Below, piece by piece: positions 54,157-62,646 of a stretch of 64,000 nucleotides of DNA (the stretch's first letter is position 1; each line of letters begins with the position of its first letter). Below the pieces are notes generated by a model. It was not told the DNA's origin and did no database searches. It was given only the letters and a program-made list of their open reading frames with translations. Made by a program: the position numbers and the translations under genes. Where the stretch lies: positions 992,001 through 1,056,000 of the forward strand of contig JADJWR010000002.1 of the NCBI GenBank assembly GCA_016716275.1, written 5' to 3'. This stretch comes from Burkholderiales bacterium. GTDB taxonomy: Bacteria > Pseudomonadota > Gammaproteobacteria > Burkholderiales > Burkholderiaceae_F.

Positions 54157-54936
54157 ATGCAAACGCTCAGCTGGATCGTCATCGCCAACGTCCTGTCGAC
54201 GTTGGTTTCGATCGCGCTGGCTGCGTGGCTGAGCTTCCGCTTCCTGAGCACGCTGGTCGACCGGCTGGTGTGCGTGTCGGCCGGCCTGCTGCTGACGGTG
54301 GCCTTCACGCGCCTGCTGCCGGAGGCGGTCGAAAGCGGCATCGACAGCCACGCGTTCGGCTGGGTGCTGCTGGCCGGCATCCTCGGTTTTTTCCTGCTGG
54401 AGAAGCTGGCGCTGATCCACCACACGCACCACCACGAGGGCGACGAGCACCATCATCACCACGGCCACGACGCGCGCGAGGCGCGGCGCGGCGGCATCCC
54501 GATCCTGGTCGGCGATGCCTTCCACAACTTCGCCGACGGCGTGGTCATCGCGGCGGCGTTCCTGATCGACTGGCAGGCCGGCGTGCTGGCGACCGCGGCC
54601 GTGATGGCGCATGAGATCCCGCACGAAGTCGGCGACTTCATGATCCTGCTGAACGCTGGTTTCAGCAGGCGGCGCGCGTTCGTCTTCAATCTGCTTTCGG
54701 GCAGTTCCGCCGTGGTCGGCGGCGTGGTCGGCTATTTCGTACTCGACGCGATGGACGAACTGCTGCCTTACGCGCTGCTGCTGGCCGCGTCCAGCTTCAT
54801 CTACATCGCGCTGTCCGACCTGCTGCCGGAGATGATGCGGCGCTCGCGGCTGGCGCAGTCGGTGCCGCAGGTGGCGCTGGTGCTGGTGGGCGTGGCGATC
54901 GCGGCGCTGATCGGCGCGGCGCTGCACGCGCACTGA
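54157..54936 (+). CDS. ZIP-family metal transporter
   Basis: A 259-residue inner-membrane protein with about eight helices. The metal-site motifs are DAFHNFADGVVIAAAF and MAHEIPHEVGDFMILLNAGF. The cytoplasmic loop at 54420-54480 is very rich in histidine (HHTHHHEGDEHHHHHGHD), as in many zinc carriers. It likely imports zinc or iron. It starts MQTLSWIVIANVL. Confidence 0.88.
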   Translation: MQTLSWIVIANVLSTLVSIALAAWLSFRFLSTLVDRLVCVSAGLLLTVAFTRLLPEAVESGIDSHAFGWVLLAGILGFFLLEKLALIHHTHHHEGDEHHHHHGHDAREARRGGIPILVGDAFHNFADGVVIAAAFLIDWQAGVLATAAVMAHEIPHEVGDFMILLNAGFSRRRAFVFNLLSGSSAVVGGVVGYFVLDAMDELLPYALLLAASSFIYIALSDLLPEMMRRSRLAQSVPQVALVLVGVAIAALIGAALHAH

Positions 54937-55023
54937 GCCGGCTCGCCCGTCGCCGGTCGCCTGGCCGGTGGACAGGCGGCGCGGCACCGGACTACGGGCC
55001 GCTGCAGGCGGTCGTCGGCGACC

Positions 55024-55875
55024 TCAGCCGGGCTGCGGGCCGGTGGCCACCGGCCGCGACGGATCGGCGACCCACTCGCTCCACGACCCCGGATACAGCG
55101 CCGCGCCGCCGAGTCCGGCGTGCTCGAGGGCCAGCAGGTGATGGCAGGCGGTCACGCCGGAGCCGCACAGCACCGTCAGCTCGGACGGCGCGCGACCGTC
55201 GAGCAGCGCCGTGAATTCGCGGCGCAACAGATCGCGCGGCTTGAAGCGGCCATTGTCGAGGTTGGCCTGCCAGGGCCGGTTGATGGTCCCCGGTATGTGC
55301 CCGGCGACCGGGTCGAGCGGCTCGACGCGGCCCTCGTAGCGCTCGGCCGCCCGCGCATCGACGACGAGTTTCCCGGCACGGCCGAGCATCGCCTGCACCT
55401 GCTGCGCATCGACCGCCGGCGCCAGGCTCGGGCGGATCTCGAAACGGCCCGTCGGGCGCTGCGCCGCCTGCCTGCTCGACAGGTTGGTCGCGGCCAGCCA
55501 CGCCGGCCAGCCGCCGTCGAGCACCGCCACCGTCGGATGGCCGAGCCAGCGGGCCAGCCACCACAGCCGCGCCGCGAAGGCGCCGCCGCTGGCGTCGTAG
55601 GCGACGATCTGGGTGTCGTTGTCGATTCCCCACGAGCGGAACAGCGTCGCCAGTGCCTCGGGCCGCGGCAGCGGGTGGCGGCCGTTGCGGCCGGTCTTCT
55701 CGCCCGACAGGTCGTCTTCCATGTGGGCGAAGACCGCTCCCGGAATGTGACCGAGCGCGTACTGGTGGCGGCCGGCTTCGAAGTACTCGAGGTCGTGCCG
55801 GCAGTCGACGACGCACCAGCCGGCATCGGACAGATGGGGTCGCAGCTCGCTCACGCCGATCAGATCGGTGTTCAT
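55024..55875 (-). CDS. sseA: Thiosulfate/3-mercaptopyruvate sulfurtransferase
   Basis: A 283-residue two-rhodanese-domain enzyme. The catalytic loop reads LTVLCGSGVTACHHLLAL, where CGSGVTA is the mercaptopyruvate sulfurtransferase form. The first domain begins DLIGVSELRPHLSDAGWCVVD. Its start overlaps the stop of the EamA-type gene (ATGA), suggesting coupling. Confidence 0.88.
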   Translation of the reverse strand: MNTDLIGVSELRPHLSDAGWCVVDCRHDLEYFEAGRHQYALGHIPGAVFAHMEDDLSGEKTGRNGRHPLPRPEALATLFRSWGIDNDTQIVAYDASGGAFAARLWWLARWLGHPTVAVLDGGWPAWLAATNLSSRQAAQRPTGRFEIRPSLAPAVDAQQVQAMLGRAGKLVVDARAAERYEGRVEPLDPVAGHIPGTINRPWQANLDNGRFKPRDLLRREFTALLDGRAPSELTVLCGSGVTACHHLLALEHAGLGGAALYPGSWSEWVADPSRPVATGPQPG

Positions 55876-56762
55876 CGGATCTCCGCGGAAAAAGAGTCGT
55901 CCACTCGCGCACGCGGCCGCCGCTGCGCCAGCCAGGTGGCCAGCGCGCCGCTGCCGATGATGACCGCCATGCCGACCCAGCCGGCCAGGGCGATGCGGTC
56001 GGCGAACAGGATCACGCCGAGGATCGCCGAGAAGACGATCGCCGAGTATTGCAGACTGGCGGTGAGCAGCGCATGGCCGAGCGCGTAGGCGCGGGTCATC
56101 GCCAGCTGCGCCAGCAGCGCGATGACGCCCACCGCGGCAAGCAGCAGCACGCCGCCGGGCGTGTGCTGGCTGAAGCCGGTGATCAGGCTGCCGGCGAAGC
56201 CGATCGCCAGCACCGACAGGGAGAAGTAGAAGACGATCCGCCACTCGGGCTCGCCTTGGCGGGCGAGGTCGCGCACGTACCAGTAGGCGGTCGCCGACAG
56301 CAGCCCCGACAGCAGCCCGCCGGAGGCGCTCAGCCACTGGCCGGCGCCGAAGCTCGGCTGCAGCAGCAGCACCACGCCGACGAAGCCCATCGCCACGGTC
56401 AGCATCAGCGGCAGGTTGACCGGACGCCTGGCGCGCAGCGCCGCGCCGAGGACGAAGCTGGCGAGGAACAGCGACGAGGTGTAGTTCAGCGCCGTGGCCG
56501 TGCCGAGCGGCAGCGTTGCCGCGGCGAAGAACCACAGGCTCAGCGCCGCGGTGCCTACCGCGCCGCGGCGGAAGTGGGTCCAGGGGATCGGTGTGCCGAG
56601 CGGCCGCTGCGTGAAGTAGGCGTAGGCAGCCAGCGCCAGCGCGCCGGTCAGCCCCCGGTACAGCACGATCTCCGCGATGTGGTAGCGGGCGGCGGCGAGC
56701 TTCACGCAGGCGCCGAGCAGCGCAAACAGCGCCGAGGCGACCAGCATCCAGAGCGATTGCAT
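55872..56762 (-). CDS. EamA/DMT-family transporter
   Basis: A 296-residue drug/metabolite transporter with ten hydrophobic segments, read as two EamA repeats, starting MQSLWMLVASALFALLGACV. The substrate cannot be told. It is coupled to the sulfurtransferase gene through an ATGA overlap. Confidence 0.85.
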   Translation of the reverse strand: MQSLWMLVASALFALLGACVKLAAARYHIAEIVLYRGLTGALALAAYAYFTQRPLGTPIPWTHFRRGAVGTAALSLWFFAAATLPLGTATALNYTSSLFLASFVLGAALRARRPVNLPLMLTVAMGFVGVVLLLQPSFGAGQWLSASGGLLSGLLSATAYWYVRDLARQGEPEWRIVFYFSLSVLAIGFAGSLITGFSQHTPGGVLLLAAVGVIALLAQLAMTRAYALGHALLTASLQYSAIVFSAILGVILFADRIALAGWVGMAVIIGSGALATWLAQRRPRARVDDSFSAEIR

Positions 56763-56843
56763 ACGACGCGCAGTCTATCGATCCGCCGCCCGGGACCGGC
56801 CGGCGCGCTGGCCTAGAATGGCCAGTGATTGCCGACGATCCCC

Positions 56844-57095
56844 ATGGCCAGGAACCCGACTCCCAAGCCGGTCAGCGAGCTGACCTTCGAGCAGGCGCTC
56901 GACGAACTCGACGCGCTGGTCAGGCGCATGGAGGCCGGCGAACTGGGCCTCGACGAGGCGGTTGCCGCCTACCGCCGCGGCGCCGAGCTCGCCAGGCACT
57001 GCCAGGACAAGCTGGCGGTGGCCGAGCAGGAGATCCGCAAGCTCGACGGCGACATGCTGACCCCGCTCGAGCCGGGCGAACTGCGCGGCGCATGA
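56844..57095 (+). CDS. xseB: Exodeoxyribonuclease VII small subunit
   Basis: An 83-residue protein beginning MARNPTPKPVSELTFEQALD, with the core LDALVRRMEAGELGLDEAVAAY. Its stop overlaps the ispA start (ATGA). The order xseB-ispA-dxs is common in proteobacteria. Confidence 0.92.
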   Translation: MARNPTPKPVSELTFEQALDELDALVRRMEAGELGLDEAVAAYRRGAELARHCQDKLAVAEQEIRKLDGDMLTPLEPGELRGA

Positions 57096-58030
57096 TCGCG
57101 GCGGCCGACGTGCTGCCGGCCGATGTCGCCGGCATCCCCTTCGCCGACTGGGTGCGTTCGCGGCTGGCGGTTTTCGAGCTGACGGCCGGGGCGGCACTGC
57201 CGCCGGCCGAGCGCGTTCCGACGCGGCTGCACCAGGCGATGCGCTACGCGGCGCTCGGTGGCGGCAAACGCGTGCGGCCGCTGCTCGCCTACGCGGCGGC
57301 GGAGCTCGCCGGCGGTGCGGAGGAGGCGCGGCGGCCGGGCCCGGCGGCGTGCAGCGTCGCGCTGGCGGTCGAGTTCGTCCATGTCTATTCGCTGATCCAC
57401 GACGACCTGCCGTGCATGGACGACGACGTCCTGCGGCGCGGCAAGCCGACCGTGCACGTCGCCTACGACGAGGCCACCGCGATGCTGGCCGGCGACGCGC
57501 TGCAGGCCGAGGCGTTCCGGGTGATCGCCGACGCAGCGCTGCCCGCCGAGCTGCGCGCGCAGCTCGTCTCGCTGCTGTCGCACGCGGCATCGACCGAGGG
57601 CATGTGCGGCGGACAGGCGATCGACCTGGCCGCCGTCGGCCGGCAACTGGCGATCGACGAACTCGAGCAGATGCACCGGATGAAGACCGGTGCGTTGCTT
57701 GCCGCCGCCGTCCGGATGGGCGCGCTGGCCGCCGGCGCCGACGCCTCGGTGGCCGCTGCAGCGGCCGCCTACGGACGGGCGCTCGGCCTGGCCTTCCAGA
57801 TCGTCGATGACGTGCTCGACGTCGAGGGCACCGCCGAGTCGCTCGGCAAGACCGCCGGCAAGGACGCGCGCGGCAACAAGCCGACCTACGTCTCAGTGCT
57901 CGGACTGGACGCCGCCAAGGCGCGTGCCGCGCAGCTGCACGGCGAAGCCCTGGCCGCGCTGCAGCCGCTCGATGCACGGGCGCGGCGTTTGCGAGAATTG
58001 GCGGACCTGATTGTCGGCCGCACCAGCTGA
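57092..58030 (+). CDS. ispA: Farnesyl diphosphate synthase
   Basis: A 312-residue trans-prenyltransferase. The first Asp-rich motif is LIHDDLPCMDDDVLRRGKPT and the second QIVDDVLDVEG. It makes farnesyl diphosphate from IPP and DMAPP for ubiquinone and undecaprenyl chains. It is coupled to xseB and lies 25 bases before dxs. Confidence 0.94.
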   Translation: MIAAADVLPADVAGIPFADWVRSRLAVFELTAGAALPPAERVPTRLHQAMRYAALGGGKRVRPLLAYAAAELAGGAEEARRPGPAACSVALAVEFVHVYSLIHDDLPCMDDDVLRRGKPTVHVAYDEATAMLAGDALQAEAFRVIADAALPAELRAQLVSLLSHAASTEGMCGGQAIDLAAVGRQLAIDELEQMHRMKTGALLAAAVRMGALAAGADASVAAAAAAYGRALGLAFQIVDDVLDVEGTAESLGKTAGKDARGNKPTYVSVLGLDAAKARAAQLHGEALAALQPLDARARRLRELADLIVGRTS

Positions 58031-58055
58031 GCCGCCGGCCGGTCGCCGCAGGACC

Positions 58056-59957
58056 ATGAGCGAATTGCTGAAGACCATCGAATCACCGGCCGGCCTGCGG
58101 GCGATGTCGCCGCAGCAGCTGCCGGCGCTGGCCGAGGAGCTGCGCGCCTACCTGCTGGAATCGGTGGCGAAGACCGGCGGGCACCTGTCGTCGAACCTCG
58201 GCACCGTCGAGCTGACGATCGCGCTGCACTACGTGTTCGACACGCCGGCCGACCGCATCGTCTGGGACGTCGGCCACCAGACCTACGCACACAAGATCCT
58301 GACCGGACGGCGCGACGCGATGGCTTCGCTGCGCCAGGCGGGTGGCATTTCGGGGTTCCCGCGACGCGAGGAATCCGAGTACGACGCCTTCGGCACGGCG
58401 CACTCGTCGACCTCGATCTCGGCAGCGCTCGGCATGGCCATCGCGGCGAGGCAGCGCGGCGAGACCCGGCACGCGATCGCCGTGATCGGCGACTCGGCGA
58501 TGACCGGCGGCATGGCCTTCGAAGCGCTGAACCACGCCGGCGTGATCGAGGACATCCGGCTGCTGGTGGTGCTGAACGACAACGACATGTCGATCTCGCC
58601 GGCGGTCGGCGCGCTGAACCGCTATCTCGCGCGGCTGATGAGCGGCGGCTTCTACGCGGCGGCGAAGAATGTCGGCAAGCAGATGCTGCGGCCGCTGCCG
58701 CCGCTGTTCGAGCTGGCGCGCAAGTTCGAGTCGCACGCCAAGGGCATGGTGGTGCCGGCCACCCTGTTCGAGGAGTTCGGCTTCAACTACATCGGCCCGA
58801 TCGACGGCCACGACCTCGGTGCGCTGGTGCCGACGCTGCAGAACCTGCGGCAGCTCACCGGGCCGCAGTTCCTGCACGTGGTCACGCGCAAGGGGCAGGG
58901 CTACAAGCTGGCCGAGGCCGACCCGGTCCTCTATCACGGGCCGGGCAGGTTCGATCCGTCGGTCGGCATCCGCAAATCGACGGCCGCCGGCGCGCCCTCC
59001 TATACGCAGGTCTTCGGCGACTGGCTGTGCGACATCGCCGCCGCCGACTCGCGGATCGTCGGCATCACGCCGGCGATGCGCGAGGGCTCCGGCATGGTCC
59101 GCTTCGAGCGCGAGTTCCCGGGCCGCTACTTCGATGTCGGCATCGCCGAGCAGCACGCCGTGACGCTCGCTGCCGGCATGGCCTGCGAGGGCCTGCGGCC
59201 GGTGGTGGCGATCTACTCGACCTTCCTGCAGCGCGGCTATGACCAGCTGATCCACGACGTGGCGATCCAGAACCTGCCGGTGGCCTTCGCGCTCGACCGC
59301 GGCGGGCTGGTCGGTGCCGACGGCGCCACCCACCACGGCGCCTTCGACCTGTCGTACCTGCGCTGCGTGCCGAACCTGGTGGTGATGGCGCCGGCCGACG
59401 AGAACGAATGCCGGGCGATGCTGACCACCGCCGTGCGCCACGACGGCCCGGCGGCGGTGCGTTATCCGCGCGGCAGCGGCCTCGGGGTGGCGATCGAGCG
59501 CGACCTCGTCTCGCTGCCGATCGGCGCCGCCGAGCTGCGGCGCGAAACCGGCTGTCCGCCCGGCGCGCGGATCGCCATCCTCGCCTTCGGTTCGATGGTG
59601 CAGCCGGCGCTGGCCGCCGCCGGCCCGCTCGATGCGACGGTGGCGAACATGCGTTTCGTCAAGCCGCTCGATGCGGCGCTGCTCGAGAAGCTGGCCCGCA
59701 CGCACGACGCGCTGGTCACCGTCGAGGAGAACGTGGTGATGGGCGGCGCCGGCTCCGCCTGCGCCGAGCTGCTGGCCGAGCTGGGCATCGAGGTGCCGCT
59801 GCTGCTGCTCGGCCTGCCGGATCGCTTCGTCGACCACGGCGACACGAAGCAGCTGCTGGCGGCGGTCGGTCTCGATGCCGCCGGCATCGAACGGTCGATT
59901 CGCAGCCGCTTCGCCGAGCTGCTGGCGCCGGCGCGGCGCGTCAAGTCGGTGGCATGA
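58056..59957 (+). CDS. dxs: 1-deoxy-D-xylulose-5-phosphate synthase
   Basis: A 633-residue thiamine-diphosphate enzyme, first step of the MEP isoprenoid pathway. It starts MSELLKTIESPAGLRAMSPQ. The cofactor segment is VIGDSAMTGGMAFEALNHAG with DNDMSISPAVG, and the transketolase pyrimidine domain has DVGIAEQHAVTLAAGMA. It overlaps the amidotransferase start (ATGA). Confidence 0.95.
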   Translation: MSELLKTIESPAGLRAMSPQQLPALAEELRAYLLESVAKTGGHLSSNLGTVELTIALHYVFDTPADRIVWDVGHQTYAHKILTGRRDAMASLRQAGGISGFPRREESEYDAFGTAHSSTSISAALGMAIAARQRGETRHAIAVIGDSAMTGGMAFEALNHAGVIEDIRLLVVLNDNDMSISPAVGALNRYLARLMSGGFYAAAKNVGKQMLRPLPPLFELARKFESHAKGMVVPATLFEEFGFNYIGPIDGHDLGALVPTLQNLRQLTGPQFLHVVTRKGQGYKLAEADPVLYHGPGRFDPSVGIRKSTAAGAPSYTQVFGDWLCDIAAADSRIVGITPAMREGSGMVRFEREFPGRYFDVGIAEQHAVTLAAGMACEGLRPVVAIYSTFLQRGYDQLIHDVAIQNLPVAFALDRGGLVGADGATHHGAFDLSYLRCVPNLVVMAPADENECRAMLTTAVRHDGPAAVRYPRGSGLGVAIERDLVSLPIGAAELRRETGCPPGARIAILAFGSMVQPALAAAGPLDATVANMRFVKPLDAALLEKLARTHDALVTVEENVVMGGAGSACAELLAELGIEVPLLLLGLPDRFVDHGDTKQLLAAVGLDAAGIERSIRSRFAELLAPARRVKSVA

Positions 59958-60739
59958 GCGTGGCCGAGCGCCCGGTCGCGATCCTGCAGCACCACGACGA
60001 CGTCGGGCCCGGCTACTTCGGCGACTGGCTGGGCGAGCATCGCATCGGCTACCGGCTGCTGCGCATCGACGAGGGCGACGCGGTACCGGCGGAGCCGGAA
60101 CAGTTCGCCGGCATCTGCTCGCTCGGCGGCCCGATGAGCGTCAACGAGTCGCTGCCCTGGGTCGCTCCCGAGCTCGGCCTGCTGCGCGCCGCCGTGGGGG
60201 CCGGCGTGCCGGTCATCGGCCACTGCCTCGGCGGGCAACTGCTGGCACGGGCGCTCGGTGCGAAGGTCAGCCGCAATCCGGTCAAGGAGATCGGCTGGGG
60301 CAGGGTGACGATCACCCAGCCCGCGCTCGCTCGCGAGTGGCTGGGCAACACCCCGGCCGAGATCGAGATGTTCCAGTGGCACGGCGACGCCTTCGCGCTG
60401 CCGCCGCGGGCGACCAGCTTCCTCGCCAGCCGCTGGTGCGAGCACCAGGCGTTCGTCATCGAGCACGCCGGCGTGGCGCACATCGGCATGCAGTTCCACT
60501 GCGAGGCGACGCCGGCGATCGTGCGCCAATGGAGCGGCGACGACAGCTGGTTCGACGAGGTACAGGCAGAGCGCGAGGCCACTGGCGGGCCGGCGGTGCA
60601 GGATGCCGAGGCGATGCGCGACGATCTCGAGGCGCGCTGCGCGGCGATGCACGTGCTGGCGGCGCGCATCTACGCGCGCTGGTGGCGGGGCGCGGCGCCG
60701 CGCGCCGGCACCGATCACGCCGCGCACGCCGTCCGCTGA
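59954..60739 (+). CDS. Type 1 glutamine amidotransferase
   Basis: A 261-residue GATase1 domain protein resembling the glutaminase part of GMP synthase, without a synthetase domain. The triad is Cys in VIGHCLGGQLLARALG, with His and Glu in MQFHCEATPAI. It begins MSVAERPVAILQHHDDVGPG. The four-base overlap with dxs puts it in the isoprenoid operon, but its amide acceptor is unknown. Confidence 0.85.
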   Translation: MSVAERPVAILQHHDDVGPGYFGDWLGEHRIGYRLLRIDEGDAVPAEPEQFAGICSLGGPMSVNESLPWVAPELGLLRAAVGAGVPVIGHCLGGQLLARALGAKVSRNPVKEIGWGRVTITQPALAREWLGNTPAEIEMFQWHGDAFALPPRATSFLASRWCEHQAFVIEHAGVAHIGMQFHCEATPAIVRQWSGDDSWFDEVQAEREATGGPAVQDAEAMRDDLEARCAAMHVLAARIYARWWRGAAPRAGTDHAAHAVR

Positions 60740-60763
60740 GTCGCTCGGCGGGCTGCGTTCGCC

Positions 60764-61786
60764 ATGCTGCCGACGCTGCACGAGCAGTTCTCGCTGCGCG
60801 ATCTCAACAGCTTCGGCGTCGAGGCGCGGGCGCGCTTCTTCTGCCGCGTTCGCCGCGCCGATGAACTGGCGGCACTGGCGGCCGAGCCGCGGCTCGCCGG
60901 CCTGCCGCGGCTGCTGCTCGGCGGCGGCAGCAACCTGCTGCTGACGCGCGACTTCGACGGCGTCGTGATCAAGGTCGAGCCGCCGGGACTGCGCGAGGTC
61001 GGCGAGTCCGGCGACGCCTGGTGCGTCGAGGTCGGCGCCGGCGAGAACTGGCACGCCACCGTCGAGCGGCTGCTGGCGATGGGCCGCCCCGGGCTGGAGA
61101 ACCTGGCGCTGATCCCCGGCAACTGCGGCGCGGCGCCGATCCAGAACATCGGCGCCTACGGAGTCGAACTGGCGGAGCGCCTTGAATCGCTGACGGCGTG
61201 GGACTTCGACAGCAAGCAGGTCGTGCGGATGCCGGCGGCCGACTGCGACTTCGGCTACCGCGACAGCGCCTTCAAGCATGCCCTGGCGGGACGTCGCGTC
61301 GTTCTCGGCATCACGCTGGCGCTGCCGAAGCGCTGGCAGCCGGTCGCCGGCTATGCCGACGTGGCGCACGAGCTGAGGGCACGCGGCATCGCGCAGCCGT
61401 CCGCGCACGACATCTTCGAGACCGTGGTGGCGATCCGCCGCCGCAAGCTGCCCGACCCGGCGGCGATCGGCAACGCCGGCAGCTTCTTCAAGAACCCGAT
61501 CGTCTCGCGTGACGAGCACCGGGCGCTGATCGCTCACCATCCGTCGCTGGTCGGCTATCCGCTGCCCGGCGGCCGGGTCAAGCTCGCTGCCGCGTGGCTG
61601 ATCGACGCGGCCGGCCTGAAGGGCGCCACCCGCGGCCGCGCCGGCGTCTACGACAGGCAGGCGCTGGTGCTCGTGAACCGCGGCGGCGCCACCGGCGCCG
61701 AGATCCTGGCGCTGGCGCGCGAGGTGCAGGACAAGGTCGCCGAGAAGTTCGGCATCCGGCTGGAGCCGGAGCCGGTGATCGTGTAG
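60764..61786 (+). CDS. murB: UDP-N-acetylmuramate dehydrogenase (MurB)
   Basis: A 340-residue FAD enzyme that reduces UDP-GlcNAc-enolpyruvate in peptidoglycan synthesis. It has the substrate loop LLLGGGSNLLLTRDFDG, ENLALIPGNCGAAPIQNIGA, YRDSAFKH and the catalytic Ser in IGNAGSFFKNPIVS. It is of the long, type I (E. coli-like) form. An IS110 fragment starts right after it. Confidence 0.94.
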   Translation: MLPTLHEQFSLRDLNSFGVEARARFFCRVRRADELAALAAEPRLAGLPRLLLGGGSNLLLTRDFDGVVIKVEPPGLREVGESGDAWCVEVGAGENWHATVERLLAMGRPGLENLALIPGNCGAAPIQNIGAYGVELAERLESLTAWDFDSKQVVRMPAADCDFGYRDSAFKHALAGRRVVLGITLALPKRWQPVAGYADVAHELRARGIAQPSAHDIFETVVAIRRRKLPDPAAIGNAGSFFKNPIVSRDEHRALIAHHPSLVGYPLPGGRVKLAAAWLIDAAGLKGATRGRAGVYDRQALVLVNRGGATGAEILALAREVQDKVAEKFGIRLEPEPVIV

Positions 61787-61867
61787 TTGCTGAGCGAATC
61801 GGTGCGGACCGGTGATCGGTGTGTGAGGCGAGACGCCGCGGTGCCCTGTTGCGCTCACTGGACTACC

Positions 61868-62362
61868 TTTGCGCTGGCCCGCCTGATCGAGCAGCTCCGC
61901 CTGCTGTCCAGCCGCATCGAGCATCACGTGGCCGCGCTCGACGACGGCCGCATCCTGATGAGCTTCCCGCGCGCTGGGCGCATCTGCGCGGCACAGATCC
62001 TCGCCGAACTCGGCAGCGTGCGCGAGCGCTTCGCCAACCCCGAGCAACTGGCCGCCGAAGCCGGCGTGGCTCCCGTGACCTACCAGTCGGGCAGGTCCAA
62101 GGCCGTGACCTTCCGCTGGGCGTGCAACCATCGCTTGCGCGCCGCCGTCACCTGCCTGGCCGACAACTCGCGCCACGCCAGCGCCTGGGCCGCACACGTC
62201 TACAGCCTCGCCAAAGCCCGCGGCTGCGATCACCCCCATGCGATCCGCATCCTCGCTCGTGCCTGGCTGCGCGTGCTCTGGCGCGCTTGGATCGACCGCC
62301 AGCCCTACAACCCCGCCCATCACGGCGCCGCTCAACTCATCCCTCAAACGATCGGGGGTTGA
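61868..62362 (+). pseudogene. IS110-family transposase, C-terminal remnant
   Basis: About 165 residues matching the C-terminal Transposase_20 region of IS110 enzymes: ILMSFPRAGRICAAQILAEL, FANPEQLAAEAGVAPVTYQS, FRWACNHRLRAAV and LARAWLRVLWRAWI. The N-terminal DEDD catalytic domain is absent, because murB ends about 80 bases before the first recognisable residues. It is a decayed insertion that cannot move by itself. Confidence 0.8.
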
Positions 62363-62384
62363 CACAGGGTGTCTCGTGTCCCCC

Positions 62385-62407
62385 GGCGCCCGCCGTTGGC
62401 GGGCGCC
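62385..62407 (+). other. Perfect 10-bp hairpin without T-run
   Basis: GGCGCCCGCC and GGCGGGCGCC are separated by a three-base loop. The following bases TCCTCCTT are not a classical U-run, so it may be a weak terminator or part of an IS110 end. Confidence 0.4.
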
Positions 62408-62496
62408 TCCTCCTTGACCTCGCTTCACAGGGCACCGCGGCGTCTCGATTCGGTGCTGCGTCGCCGTTCACCGACGGAATACCTCGACAGCCGATG

Positions 62497-62598
62497 GCCG
62501 AGGGCGGCGGGTGGCCGCCGCAGCGAAGTAAAGGCGGAGCGGCGGGCGAAGCCCGACGCGGGGGACATGAGCGAAGGCGGCCGCCCGTTGCCCTCGGC
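62497..62598. repeat. 102-bp palindromic element with 23-bp inverted ends
   Basis: The ends 62497-62519 and 62576-62598 are inverted repeats that match at 20 of 23 bases (GCCGAGGGC at the outer edge). They enclose a core containing GAAGTAAAGGCGGAGCGG. No open frame of substance lies inside. It resembles a miniature mobile element or large REP-type structure, and no second copy was noticed in the window. Confidence 0.55.
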
Positions 62599-62646
62599 GG
62601 GTAAGACCTCCGCAGTCACGCCCGACGACGCAACGACAGCGTCGGC

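Noticed and set aside
59462..62428. Open frame of nearly 1000 codons on the minus strand
   Set aside because: It is antisense to dxs, the amidotransferase, murB and the IS110 remnant. No domain is recognisable and it spans several real genes.
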